A stretch of DNA of 64,000 nucleotides from Afipia sp049747295. Its GTDB lineage: Bacteria > Pseudomonadota > Alphaproteobacteria > Rhizobiales > Xanthobacteraceae. Below, piece after piece: positions 1 through 8,022 of the stretch. A model generated the notes under the pieces. That model worked only from the letters and a program-made list of their open reading frames with translations, ran no database searches and had not been told where the DNA came from. The stretch covers positions 2,108,001 to 2,172,000 of the forward strand of contig NZ_JBMHJM010000001.1 of the NCBI RefSeq assembly GCF_049747295.1, read 5' to 3'. The position numbers and the translations under genes were made by a program. Every line of letters begins with the position of its first letter. Positions within the stretch are counted from its first letter, which is position 1.

Positions 1-562
1 GGCGGTAACCCTTGATCCGCTGTGCGCCAGGATTCCAGTTGGTGATGCGGCCATGAGGGTCAAGCATATAGATCGCGTAGTCGGTGACACCCTGCACCAG
101 CAGTCGAAACTGTTCTTCGCTCTGCCGCAACAACGTCTCTGCGGCTTTACGCTCCGTGAGATCCCGCGTGATTTTGGCAAATCCGACCAAGCGCCCTGAC
201 GTGGTCCGGATTGGATCGATCACCACGTGGGCCCAGAACCGGGTGCCGTCCTTGCGAATGCGCCAGCCTTCGTTCTCGAACTTGCCTTCGCGCACCGCGG
301 TGTCCAAGGCGCGCGCCGGAAGTCCGGCCTTCCGATCTTCCTCGGAGTAAAAACGTGAAAAATGGCTGCCGACGATTTCAGCCGCCGTATAGCCCTTGAA
401 CCGCTGGGCGCCAGGGTTCCAGCTCGTCACGATACCGTTCGCGTCAAGCATGTAGATGGCATAGTCGGTGACAGCATCAATCAGGAGGCGATAGCGCTCC
501 CCATCGGTCAACGTTGTATCGAAACGGTCGACCGTTTCCATCAAACTTCCGCTATCAGCCAT
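1..562 (-). CDS. Tandem PAS-domain signalling protein, C-terminus outside the window
   Basis: The gene reads leftwards and runs off the left edge, so only the first 187 residues are seen. The ATG at 562 opens a frame with no stop. Two PAS modules are visible: the first covers about residues 25-140, the second starts near residue 147 and is cut. Both carry nearly the same core, 'SWNPGAQRFKGY' in the first and 'NWNPGAQRIKGY' in the second, and both begin with 'VTDYAIYMLD'. The linker 'GFAKITRDLTERKAAE' is the usual PAS-PAC boundary of sensor proteins. Family knowledge suggests a histidine kinase or diguanylate cyclase output domain to the left, but none is visible. Likely a cytoplasmic sensor; output unknown. 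Confidence 0.85.
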   Translation of the reverse strand, partial: MADSGSLMETVDRFDTTLTDGERYRLLIDAVTDYAIYMLDANGIVTSWNPGAQRFKGYTAAEIVGSHFSRFYSEEDRKAGLPARALDTAVREGKFENEGWRIRKDGTRFWAHVVIDPIRTTSGRLVGFAKITRDLTERKAAETLLRQSEEQFRLLVQGVTDYAIYMLDPHGRITNWNPGAQRIKGYR

Positions 563-649
563 TCAGATACCCGCATGTACAACGGGGCGAAACACGCAAC
601 ATGCGAAAAAGTTCCAGGCATCCTTTCCTTATGCGACTAAAGTCCCGTT

Positions 650-1861
650 TCAGTTCAGCATGGCCTTCAGGGCGGTGGCTGCAGACGCGTAACCGCCGCG
701 GGCGCCGTCGATAAAATGGAAATGATCCGGCCGGGTCACCGAGAGCGTGAAGCAGGTCATCATGGCGGCGTCCTGCCGATGGAGGCCGTAGCAGACCGTT
801 CCGCTCGAAGCTGCAGAGACCAGACGCTCTTCGATGGCGTCGGCAAGTGCCGGACTGCAGTCGAGGACCATGCGCAGCCCGTCATCGTACTTTCTGAAAT
901 CGGAGTTCTCGACGAGCTGCTTCATGTAGACCTGCGGGACAAAGCCTCCCATCGAGATTCCGTAGCGAAACACCGCATACGAAAACAGCGCGACCGCGTG
1001 GGCGCCGAGCCGCCGCAGCAACAGCGGCTTGCTGCGCCATGCACGTGCTTCATACTCCACGCCAGGACTTGGCCAGCGCAGGGGCGGCCCATTGGACGGC
1101 ACCGGCCGCCCCGCCCCGGGACTTCGTTCTACCAGCGCGATCACATCCTCGATCAGGCGACGGAACGCAATGTCCTTGGCATCGCTGGCCGGCACGATCA
1201 GCAAGGACAGGATCAAGCCGCGTTCGGTCGGAATCTCGGAGAACCGGCACGACAGGCCGGTGAGGTCAGGATGTGTTCCGGCGGGCGCCATCGCCACCGT
1301 GTAGTCGCCGCGTTTCATGGCAGCTTCCGCCCAGGCAAGGCCGCCGCCGGAAAACATCGCATAGGACACGTTCGGGGATGGCCCATAGCGCGCCACACGA
1401 ACGTCCAGCCCTTGCGCACGGATCGCATCGATCGGCACCAGCGCGACCCGCATGACGAGGTCGAGGTCTTCCTTGACCCAGGTTGCGGTTGCGGCAAGCG
1501 CGGCGCGGGCCGCGCTCTCATCCTGCGGCGACACCGCAAAGCTTGCGCCGTCACCACCGAACGCGAATGGAAAGCCCCGATTCTCAAGTGCGTTGGTGAC
1601 GGAGGCAATAATGGCAGCGCCCGCCATGTTCACCGCCTTGTAGCGATTATTCGCAATGGCCTTGGTGGATTGCACGATGTCGGCGACGCCGATCAGCCAG
1701 CCATCGGGCACCGGCTGATACAATGACGGCTCCATCAATCGGCTGAATCCGTGGAACACAGGCAGGCGGACGTAAAAATCATCCGCTTGCTGCACCCCGC
1801 GAGCGCCGGCATCTGTGTCTTCGGACGAGCTCTTCACACCATCACGCCGCTTGTTTTGCAT
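650..1861 (-). CDS. DUF3095 family protein
   Basis: About 403 residues. The sequence matches my memory of the DUF3095 family, proteins of unknown function with a distant resemblance to class III nucleotide cyclases. Visible landmarks are 'GVADIVQSTKAIANNRYKAVNMAG' split around residue 60 and 'FAFGGDGASFAV' near residue 100, which resemble the beta-alpha-beta metal and substrate region of cyclase folds; the C-terminal half has no motif I recognise. A GTG one codon upstream (1864) is also possible; I chose the ATG at 1861. It is transcribed in the same direction as the PAS protein 87 bp further on, so the two may be functionally linked, but there is no proof of cyclase activity. Confidence 0.8.
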   Translation of the reverse strand: MQNKRRDGVKSSSEDTDAGARGVQQADDFYVRLPVFHGFSRLMEPSLYQPVPDGWLIGVADIVQSTKAIANNRYKAVNMAGAAIIASVTNALENRGFPFAFGGDGASFAVSPQDESAARAALAATATWVKEDLDLVMRVALVPIDAIRAQGLDVRVARYGPSPNVSYAMFSGGGLAWAEAAMKRGDYTVAMAPAGTHPDLTGLSCRFSEIPTERGLILSLLIVPASDAKDIAFRRLIEDVIALVERSPGAGRPVPSNGPPLRWPSPGVEYEARAWRSKPLLLRRLGAHAVALFSYAVFRYGISMGGFVPQVYMKQLVENSDFRKYDDGLRMVLDCSPALADAIEERLVSAASSGTVCYGLHRQDAAMMTCFTLSVTRPDHFHFIDGARGGYASAATALKAMLN

Positions 1862-1920
1862 CACCCTATAACAACGTTGCCGTCAGCGCATATCCAACAA
1901 TCAAAGCCAATATCTGAAAT

Positions 1921-1958
1921 GAAAACGCTCCGATCCTGATTCAATCAAGACCGGAGCG
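1921..1958 (-). terminator. Hairpin terminator of the DUF3551 gene
   Basis: The arms CGCTCCG (1926-1932) and CGGAGCG (1952-1958) pair, with further inner pairing. Read on the minus strand the stem is followed by TTTTC, and it lies 37 bp beyond the stop of the small secreted protein. Confidence 0.7.
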
Positions 1959-1994
1959 CCGTGTCGTCAGCATTCGTGTCGATTCGCCACTTGC

Positions 1995-2306
1995 TCAGTT
2001 CGGAACATGGCGGCGGTGCTTTCGAGCGCGCGGCGGAGGGACAGGAGCCGGCTCCTCGTCGTTGTAATACTGGTACCACTGATTGCGGCTGCACGTTCCA
2101 CCCACGCCGCTCGACGTCGCGAGGCATTCTTCATACGTGTAAAACGTGCAGACCCTGCCAGGGCCGACGCGGCTGTAATTCTCCCAGCAAAAGGGGCCTT
2201 CCGAGTAGGCTTGTGCCGACGTTGGTGCGCCTGCCACAAAAACCAGAGCCGCGACCGCAGCTGAGGCCCACAGCGCAACAGAGGCTGGACGTTTAGTGTT
2301 CTTCAT
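1995..2306 (-). CDS. DUF3551 family small secreted protein
   Basis: 103 residues. The N-terminus is a clear Sec signal peptide (hydrophobic stretch ending 'PTSAQA', cleavage near residue 33). The mature part carries the family pattern: 'FCWENYS', then 'CTFYTYEECLATSSGVGGTC' and an 'NQWY' box. The four cysteines probably form disulfides in the periplasm. The tail is Pro- and Arg-rich. A good ribosome site (AGGAGA) precedes the ATG at 2306. DUF3551 proteins are abundant in Bradyrhizobium relatives and have no known function; a second copy lies at 34983-35258. Confidence 0.8.
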   Translation of the reverse strand: MKNTKRPASVALWASAAVAALVFVAGAPTSAQAYSEGPFCWENYSRVGPGRVCTFYTYEECLATSSGVGGTCSRNQWYQYYNDEEPAPVPPPRARKHRRHVPN

Positions 2307-2424
2307 TTGAGTTCTCCTGTGTGTCCCAGTCTCCGTGGGCTCGTTTTCATATAGCGCCGCGAGGTGATTTCGCCAACGAACGGACGCCTTTTGCCGCGCG
2401 CTGTGGTTAGCGAGTTACGCGATC

Positions 2425-2859
2425 TCAATCGGTTGATTTTGCATTCCGTGCCATGAACGTCTCCGGCGATCCGTCCCGTGGATCAACGAAGACGATGTCC
2501 GTCGGCTGACGGCGCGGTGTATCGATCGACAGGAAGACCACGGGCTCTTCGAACAATTCAGGCATGGCGTGAACGGTCCCGCGCTCGAAAAACAGCAACT
2601 GTCCCGGCCGAAACTCCGCTTTGGTCGCCGGGTCCCTCATCCAGAAGGTGCCGCGTCCGGAGACAACGTAGAGATACTCATCACAGGTGACATGATAGTG
2701 CGGCGGCGTCGGGCGGTAGACTCGAAACACCCGCACACTGGCCTGCTCGCGGTCGGTGAGATATTTGTCGACCAGCAGGGTTGTCGCGGTGTCCGGCAGC
2801 GCGTTCGCGATAGCCTGGATGTCGAATATACCGGTCGAACCTTGAGCCTCGTCACTCAT
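2425..2859 (-). CDS. Cupin-domain protein
   Basis: 144 residues from the ATG at 2859, chosen because GAGGAAATAGCG precedes it; a longer start at 2886 would add nine residues without an evident ribosome site. A single conserved cupin barrel is visible: 'PPHYHVTCDEYLYVVSGRG' gives the H-x-H...E metal-site pattern of motif 1, and 'PGQLLFFERGTVHAM' gives the G and His of motif 2. A small metal-binding barrel enzyme or ligand-binding protein is likely. No substrate can be assigned. It is divergent from yccF, with about 100 bp between them that must hold both promoters. Confidence 0.75.
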   Translation of the reverse strand: MSDEAQGSTGIFDIQAIANALPDTATTLLVDKYLTDREQASVRVFRVYRPTPPHYHVTCDEYLYVVSGRGTFWMRDPATKAEFRPGQLLFFERGTVHAMPELFEEPVVFLSIDTPRRQPTDIVFVDPRDGSPETFMARNAKSTD

Positions 2860-2959
2860 CGCTATTTCCTCACAAACGTCAGGCATCTGTCTCGCGGCGA
2901 CGTTATAATGACCGCGACAGCCAAGGACCAGCGCCAGGACCCGCGAAAGGGACCATCAA

Positions 2960-3364
2960 ATGTCTCCTCTCTCTCTTCTTCTCAATATTGCCTGGATCCT
3001 TTTCGGAGGTCTTTGGATGGCCGCCGGCTGGGTGCTGGCGGCCGTGATCATGGCGATTACCATCATCGGCCTGCCCTGGGCGCGTGCGGCGTTCAATATC
3101 GCGGCCTATACGCTGCTGCCCTTTGGCCAGAGGGCTGTCCCGCGCGACGCGTTGACCAACCGCTCCGATATCGGCACGGGACCGCTCGGCTTTCTGGGCA
3201 ACCTGATCTGGTTGGTGTTCGCAGGCTGGTGGCTGGCGCTCGGCCACCTGATCACGGCCATCCTCCTGGCCGTCACGATCATCGGCATTCCCTTCGCCTG
3301 GGCCCACCTGAAACTCGCAGGACTAGCGCTCTGGCCGATCGGCAAGGAAATCGTGCCGGCATAA
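2960..3364 (+). CDS. YccF-family inner membrane protein
   Basis: 134 residues with two copies of a hydrophobic YccF unit. The first (about residues 1-50) contains 'WILFGGLWMAAGWVLAAV' and 'ITIIGLPWARAAFNIA'. The second (about 75-130) contains 'IWLVFAGWWLALGHLITA' and 'TIIGIPFAWAHLKLAGLAL'. The internal duplication and length fit the family. Members are inner-membrane proteins of unknown function. AAGGGACC stands before the ATG. The 3' end faces the nitrile hydratase accessory gene with only 15 bp between. Confidence 0.85.
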   Translation: MSPLSLLLNIAWILFGGLWMAAGWVLAAVIMAITIIGLPWARAAFNIAAYTLLPFGQRAVPRDALTNRSDIGTGPLGFLGNLIWLVFAGWWLALGHLITAILLAVTIIGIPFAWAHLKLAGLALWPIGKEIVPA

Positions 3365-3379
3365 GGGCGTCCGACATGA

Positions 3380-3769
3380 TCAGGCTGAGGGGAAATCATC
3401 CGGCGTGAGCTCGATCGGCTGGCCGTGCGGCGTGCGATCCGCCGCGTGGTCCCAGGCGTCGCGATAGCGATGCAGAATAGTTTCGGTTGCGACATTTTTT
3501 GAGGCGACCAGCTTTTCGAGCGTTGCGAGCCAATGGCGATAGTAGGTCTCGCCGGTGTCGGCATCGCCTTCGGCTTGCGCCTGCTTGATCTCGCGCGCCA
3601 GCGCATCCGCCCATTCCGGCCAGGTGAAGACGCCGCGTCCGTGCAATGCCACCGCCATCGCAAAAGCCCGTGCTTCCCATGGCTCTCGGAACACCGGGCC
3701 TTCGTCATCATGCGGAATTCCGGGAAGCGCGGCTGTCGCCTGCGCGGCCGCGTGACGGTCAACCATCAT
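3380..3769 (-). CDS. Nitrile hydratase accessory protein
   Basis: 129 residues. It resembles the small activators (p14K type, nitrile hydratase accessory protein family) that load cobalt into the alpha subunit by subunit exchange. Characteristic is the stretch 'FREPWEARAFAMAVALHGRG' followed by 'WPEWADALAREI' and 'YYRHWLATLEKLV', which is also homologous to the N-terminal half of the beta subunit ('FHGDWERRVLALTLAM', 'YYQIWLAGLERLM'). The ATG at 3769 overlaps the beta stop codon (ATGA), showing translational coupling; the next ATG (3766) is an alternative. Last gene of the three-gene operon. Confidence 0.85.
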   Translation of the reverse strand: MMVDRHAAAQATAALPGIPHDDEGPVFREPWEARAFAMAVALHGRGVFTWPEWADALAREIKQAQAEGDADTGETYYRHWLATLEKLVASKNVATETILHRYRDAWDHAADRTPHGQPIELTPDDFPSA

Positions 3770-4428
3770 TCGGCGGGCTCCAGATACGATTCCCACGCAT
3801 CGACCGAGATCGCCGTACTTGCATCGGCGCGCTCGCCCCACAGCTCCCGGCCTGTAAAGCGCACCGTGTAGAGCCACTGCGGCGCTTCACCAGCACCCCG
3901 CGCGTTAGTATCCGGAAACACATGACATCCGTGAAGCCGCTCCACGACGCCGACATGGCCGCGCACATAACGCGGCAAGCGCGTGTGCCCCTTGGGGTGA
4001 ATATTCTTCATACGCACCCGGTCCCCAACCGCAAACATCGCTTGCGATGCGGCATCGCGTTCAGTCGGCCCACCCCGGCGCAGCATCGCGGCGACGTCGT
4101 CACGCGCGAGCACACCAACACCAGCCTTCGGCGGCTGAAGCACGCGGCTTTCATCGATTTCCGGGATAGAGACCAGATTGCGCTCGTCCATTAGGCGTTC
4201 GAGGCCGGCAAGCCAGATCTGGTAATAGCTCTTGCTCAGATAGTCAGCGGGCGAACGGTCTTCGCGTGCAAATCGCGACATATCGATGTTCCAGCCGCCG
4301 GGCTTCGCCATGGCAAGCGTCAGCGCCAGCACACGGCGCTCCCAATCGCCGTGAAACACCGGCTCATTCGGCTCGGGCACCACCGCGCCGAAGCCGTCAA
4401 CGCCGCCCATGTCGTGCGCGCCGTTCAT
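3766..4428 (-). CDS. nthB: Nitrile hydratase subunit beta
   Basis: 220 residues. It begins 'MNGAHDMGGVDGFG', the standard N-terminus of nitrile hydratase beta chains. The C-terminal SH3-like barrel is seen from about residue 120, with 'FAVGDRVRMKNIHPKGHTRL' and the Arg-rich 'PRYVRGHVGVVE', residues that pack against the metal centre in the family. With the alpha subunit it forms the cytoplasmic enzyme that hydrates nitriles to amides. Its ATG overlaps the stop of the alpha gene (ATGA at 4428-4425), which excludes the longer upstream reading. Confidence 0.92.
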   Translation of the reverse strand: MNGAHDMGGVDGFGAVVPEPNEPVFHGDWERRVLALTLAMAKPGGWNIDMSRFAREDRSPADYLSKSYYQIWLAGLERLMDERNLVSIPEIDESRVLQPPKAGVGVLARDDVAAMLRRGGPTERDAASQAMFAVGDRVRMKNIHPKGHTRLPRYVRGHVGVVERLHGCHVFPDTNARGAGEAPQWLYTVRFTGRELWGERADASTAISVDAWESYLEPAE

Positions 4429-5075
4429 CGCATTTGCTCCGGCGACTTCGCAAACCCGGTGCCGATCATGCTGTCGCGGGTCACGAGATCGGCGAGCGCC
4501 TCCTCGCTCCAGCCTTCGGTCCCTGAGGGGCGCTGCGGCACCACCAGATAGCGGATCTCGGCGGTCGAATCCCACACCCGGATTTCGGTTTCAGCGGGGA
4601 GTTCGAAGCCGAAATCGCGCAAGACGCCGCGCGGGTCGATCACCGCGCGCGACCGATACGGCGCGGATTTGTACCAGACCGGCGGAAGCCCGAGCACCGG
4701 CCACGGATAACAAGAGCACAGCGTGCAGACGACCATGTTGTGCAGCCGATCGGTGTTCTCGACCGCGACGATGTGTTCGCCTTGCCGCCCGGCATAATCG
4801 AGCTCGGCGATGGCGGCGGTCGCGTCCACCAGCAGCCGCGCGCGGTAGGCCGGATCGGCCCAGGCTTTCGCAATCACGCGCGCGCCATTGCGCGGGCCGA
4901 CCTTTGTCTCGTAGGTCTCGATCAGGACATCGAGTGCGGCCGGGTCGACGTAACCCTTCTCGGTCAGAACCGTTTCCAGCGCGCGGACACGCAGCTCGGT
5001 TTCCGACAACTCGGAATGGTCGTGGTCATGATCGTGATGATGGTGGTGCTGATGATCGTGATCGTGGTGCGACAT
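4425..5075 (-). CDS. nthA: Nitrile hydratase subunit alpha, cobalt type, with His-rich N-terminus
   Basis: 216 residues. The metal claw is 'VCTLCSC' with Cys117, Cys120 and Cys122; Thr at the second place is the mark of Co(III) enzymes, while Fe enzymes have Ser. Conserved 'YPWPVLGLPP' follows. The end of the protein, 'RDSMIGTG', also matches the family. The first 20 residues are unusual: 12 His and 5 Asp, a likely metal-binding tail. Downstream are the beta and accessory genes, each overlapping its predecessor by ATGA, so this is the operon head. No cobalt transporter or amidase is seen next to it. GAGGGG lies upstream of the ATG, at a rather long distance. Confidence 0.92.
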   Translation of the reverse strand: MSHHDHDHQHHHHHDHDHDHSELSETELRVRALETVLTEKGYVDPAALDVLIETYETKVGPRNGARVIAKAWADPAYRARLLVDATAAIAELDYAGRQGEHIVAVENTDRLHNMVVCTLCSCYPWPVLGLPPVWYKSAPYRSRAVIDPRGVLRDFGFELPAETEIRVWDSTAEIRYLVVPQRPSGTEGWSEEALADLVTRDSMIGTGFAKSPEQMR

Positions 5076-5161
5076 GAGAAAAGGATACGCCCCTCGACAT
5101 GAGGATGTCGAGGGCTGCTATCAGCAATCCGAATCGGCGAAAATGCAGGGTCGCCAGTCTC

Positions 5162-6940
5162 TCAGCTGGCCTTCTGGGCCCCCACCGTCAATTCGCGTAC
5201 GTGCCGCTCGTGGTGCACGGCGTTTCGGGCGGCGTCGTTCTGATTGAAGAGCTCCAACGAATCCAGATCGTCCTCGATGGCCGGCGTCAACGCTTGATCC
5301 ATATACGCCTTCTTCAGAGGATCAGCCTTGATGCTTTTTGCCAGGCCGTAGAGGTGTCGCGCCGCGCCGGCAACGCGCACGAGTTTGCGTGCCGTGTCCG
5401 CAACGTATTTTGGATAAAACGCCCAGACGGGCTCGATCTCGAATGTCGATCGTCGATCACGACGGAATTTCAACCGGAAGATACCGCCCTGCAGCGGATG
5501 CACATTCTCAACGGCCGTAAACTGCGAGAAATGCAGAAGCGTTCCTGCAAGCGAACTCAGATTGATCCCGGTTGCACCGGCACGACGCAGGATGCGCTCG
5601 AGATGCGTCGGCGTGTAGTAGGTCTCCCACGCCTCGCGATAGATCGCCTCCCATTCCACCGGCGTCATTTTGGCGTGCGCCGTCACCACATGTTCGGTGT
5701 CGTATTTGTTCATATCGGGATCCATCGCAACACCCTGGCGGTGCAGCACCTGGTGATCCTCCGAGCCGGGCAACGGCGTCAGGCAAAAGAACTCCATCAT
5801 ATCGATCGGCAGTTCGCGCTGAACGATCGAGATGTCGCGCCTGATGGACTCGGGCGTGTCATTCGGGAAACCGAGAATGTACCCCGCATAGGTCACAGCG
5901 CCGACACTCTTCCAGGCGAGCAACAATTTGCGATATTCGGTAATTTTGTTTTGCCGCTTCTTGGCTGCGATGAGCGTATCGGGATTGACGCTTTCCATTC
6001 CGATGAAGACGCGGCTGACGCCTGCTTTCGCGCACTTCTCGACGAAGTTCGGAATCTTGTGGCACAGCGTATCGACCTGGATCATCAGGCTGACTTTGAT
6101 CCCCTCGTTGACACGCAGCTCGATAATGCGATCGAGGATAACCTCCCAGTCCTTGTTGCGGGCGAGATTGTCATCGGTGATGAAGAAGCGATGAATCCCC
6201 TCCTCCCAGTTCTGCCGAATGATGTGCTCGATATCGTCGGGCGAACGGCGGCGCGATTTACGTCCCTGCACATTGATGATCGTGCAGAATGAACATTGGT
6301 AGGGACAGCCGCGCCCCGCATCGAAGGTCGAGTAGTTGCCGACCGTGCGGCTGACGTGCTTGCGCAGCAGCATGGGCACGGGCGCCGACTGAATCGACGG
6401 CAGATCATTGAGGTAGTTGTAGACAGGCTGCAGCGTCCCTGTCGCGGCATCACGCAGCAACGCGTCGAGCTGCTCCTCAGCCTCACCCGCAAACAGGCTG
6501 ATCCCCAGATCCACAGCCTCCTGAATATCGGGCTGCATCCCTTTCAGCATCGACAGACAACCGGAGATATGAAACCCGCCGATCACCACATTGACGCCCG
6601 CGGCGCGCAATGGGCGGGCGATGTCCATCGCGCGCGGAAACTGGTTTGATTGCACGCCGACGAGGCCGACCACGCCGAAGCCACCGTGCCGCTTGAGCTG
6701 GGCAATGATCTTCTCAGGCCTGATCCGGGTATTGGTCTCGTCAATCGGCGTGACATCGATGGCGACGTCGAGGCCAAGCACCTGGCGTTCAGCGGCGTCG
6801 ATCGAGAGGCCGTAGAGCGCAGCCAGTGAATTCGACGGCATCACCGAACGAAACCACTGAATCACATAGCCGTCGTCGTCGTAATGCGATGGTTTGATCA
6901 GGATGAGCTGGAAGCGCCGCTGCAGTGGATGAGCTGGCAT
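5162..6940 (-). CDS. Radical SAM protein with B12-binding-like N-terminal domain
   Basis: 592 residues from the ATG at 6940, which has AGGTGACC upstream; a further 52 in-frame codons upstream look non-coding. The N-terminal 180 residues have the layout of a cobalamin-binding Rossmann domain ('VVGLVGVQSNQFPRAMDIA', 'GVNVVIGGFHISG'), and the radical SAM core follows with 'RGCPYQCSFC' (Cys212, Cys216, Cys219) and 'ITDDNLARNKDWEVILD'. 'GFPNDTPESIRRDI' is the usual mid-barrel loop. The family includes methyltransferases and cyclases such as hopanoid and magnesium-protoporphyrin enzymes, but I cannot name the substrate. It is a single gene with no obvious pathway partners. Confidence 0.85.
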   Translation of the reverse strand: MPAHPLQRRFQLILIKPSHYDDDGYVIQWFRSVMPSNSLAALYGLSIDAAERQVLGLDVAIDVTPIDETNTRIRPEKIIAQLKRHGGFGVVGLVGVQSNQFPRAMDIARPLRAAGVNVVIGGFHISGCLSMLKGMQPDIQEAVDLGISLFAGEAEEQLDALLRDAATGTLQPVYNYLNDLPSIQSAPVPMLLRKHVSRTVGNYSTFDAGRGCPYQCSFCTIINVQGRKSRRRSPDDIEHIIRQNWEEGIHRFFITDDNLARNKDWEVILDRIIELRVNEGIKVSLMIQVDTLCHKIPNFVEKCAKAGVSRVFIGMESVNPDTLIAAKKRQNKITEYRKLLLAWKSVGAVTYAGYILGFPNDTPESIRRDISIVQRELPIDMMEFFCLTPLPGSEDHQVLHRQGVAMDPDMNKYDTEHVVTAHAKMTPVEWEAIYREAWETYYTPTHLERILRRAGATGINLSSLAGTLLHFSQFTAVENVHPLQGGIFRLKFRRDRRSTFEIEPVWAFYPKYVADTARKLVRVAGAARHLYGLAKSIKADPLKKAYMDQALTPAIEDDLDSLELFNQNDAARNAVHHERHVRELTVGAQKAS

Positions 6941-7324
6941 AAAGGTCACCTGATCATGACGCCCCCATGGGCATCCTCGCGTTAATCTATTGATTGTCAA
7001 TGCGTCCCTTTGTGACAAAACAAGAGGTATGGCCGCGATTAAGGGGTGATTCATCCAGCGATGCTGCGTCACCGCGAGCGGCGGGGCTTCGAACATTTCT
7101 GTTTCGAGCCCATTTCATCGTCCGGCGGTCATAATGCGTGGGGATGGAGCTTTGCTCATCATGGCAATGCGGTGCAGATTTGACCGCACGCAAGATCAGC
7201 TGTTGTCCCTCATCTGCGAGGTATTCCAAGTCCGCGCAAAATGTGGCCGCGCGCTCCATTCAATCGTCAAAGAGCCCCGATGCCCGTTGCCCCTCAGCCA
7301 CCAATCGGCTAAATGGGAGCTTAC
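6941..7324. other. Intergenic stretch before tRNA-Arg
   Basis: It should hold the promoter of the radical SAM gene (minus strand) and of the tRNA (plus strand). Short open frames here lack ribosome sites and family likeness. I see no repeat or RNA element. Confidence 0.5.
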
Positions 7325-7401
7325 GCACCCGTAGCTCAGCTGGATAGAGCGTTGCCCTCCGAAGGCAAAGGTCACACGTTCGAATCGTGTCGGGTGCGCC
7401 A
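7325..7401 (+). tRNA. tRNA-Arg (anticodon CCG)
   Basis: Full cloverleaf of 77 nt with encoded CCA. The acceptor arms GCACCCG (7325-7331) and CGGGTGC (7391-7397) pair, followed by discriminator G and CCA. The D arm is 'GCTCAGCTGGATAGAGC', the anticodon stem-loop TTGCC-CTCCGAA-GGCAA puts CCG at 7359-7361, and the T arm contains 'GTTCGAATC'. It decodes CGG. Confidence 0.97.
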
Positions 7402-7650
7402 TTCCGATCCACGACTGCGAACGTTGTGGCGTGAGGCATTTTTCGCCATCACCGCGCCGGCCGACAATCCAGATCGTCTTGTCCCCCACGACGACCCTGC
7501 CCAAAACCCCGCGGAGGTTCGCTTTCAGGGCCGACGCTTCGCCATTGCCGGCGAGTGCGTCGATAGCCGCAAGAATATTCGACCTTTACCCCGATCGACT
7601 GTGACCGCGCCCACGCGCCGTCGCCCCACAACGGACTTGCACCCATTGTC

Positions 7651-7666
7651 TATCTTATATAAGATA
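7651..7666. promoter_or_regulatory. Perfect 16-bp palindromic operator before suyA
   Basis: TATCTTATATAAGATA is its own reverse complement and stands 27 bp before the suyA ATG, in an otherwise GC-rich context. Copies recur at 9421, 18278 and 24404. It is the expected type of site for the GntR/HutC regulator at 9467. The 250 bp between the tRNA and this site contain nothing I can identify. Confidence 0.75.
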
Positions 7667-7692
7667 TAAAAATTCAGAAAAAGAGGACGCCT

Positions 7693-8013
7693 ATGGCAGT
7701 TTTAGAAAGTGCATCGGCTAACAAAGCCGGCATTCCGCACGTGTTGGCTCACAGCCCGAAGGACAATGTTGCGGTGGTGGTGGTGGAAGGTCTCAAGGCC
7801 GGCACCAAAGCGCTGGGAGTCGTCACCGAGGACAATTCCAGCTTCACGGTCGAGGTGAAGGACGACATCCCGATCGGCCATAAGGTCGCGCTCATCGACC
7901 TCGCCGACGGCACGACGGTGATCAAATACGGTCAGGACGTCGGCAGACTAACCGCCGCGGCGGCGAAGGGTCGCCACGTTCATACACACAACATGAAGAC
8001 GAAGCGTTGGTGA
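7693..8013 (+). CDS. suyA: (R)-sulfolactate sulfo-lyase subunit alpha (SuyA-like, SAF domain)
   Basis: 106 residues made of one SAF domain: 'AVVVVEGLKAGTKALGVV', 'DDIPIGHKVALIDLADGTTV' and the closing box 'HVHTHNMKTKRW', which is typical of SuyA and of the N-terminal module of altronate/galactarate dehydratases. With SuyB it would cleave (R)-sulfolactate to pyruvate and sulfite in the cytoplasm. Sulfonate substrate is preferred over altronate because slcC-, comC- and hpsN-like genes lie nearby and no hexuronate genes do. suyB starts 9 bp downstream. A perfect palindrome upstream suggests control by the GntR protein. Altronate or related sugar-acid dehydratase remains the alternative. Confidence 0.78.
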   Translation: MAVLESASANKAGIPHVLAHSPKDNVAVVVVEGLKAGTKALGVVTEDNSSFTVEVKDDIPIGHKVALIDLADGTTVIKYGQDVGRLTAAAAKGRHVHTHNMKTKRW

Positions 8014-8022
8014 GGAAGAACC

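Noticed and set aside
716..1726. Long plus-strand frame opposite the DUF3095 gene
   Set aside because: It is a shadow caused by high GC3 of the minus-strand gene; no motif and no ribosome site.
5099..6292. 397-codon plus-strand frame opposite the radical SAM gene
   Set aside because: The opposite strand has the Cys motif and full family match; the plus frame has none.
7313..7669. Open frame of 118 codons over the tRNA-Arg
   Set aside because: It translates the tRNA itself ('PVAQLDRALPSEGK') and is a known artefact.
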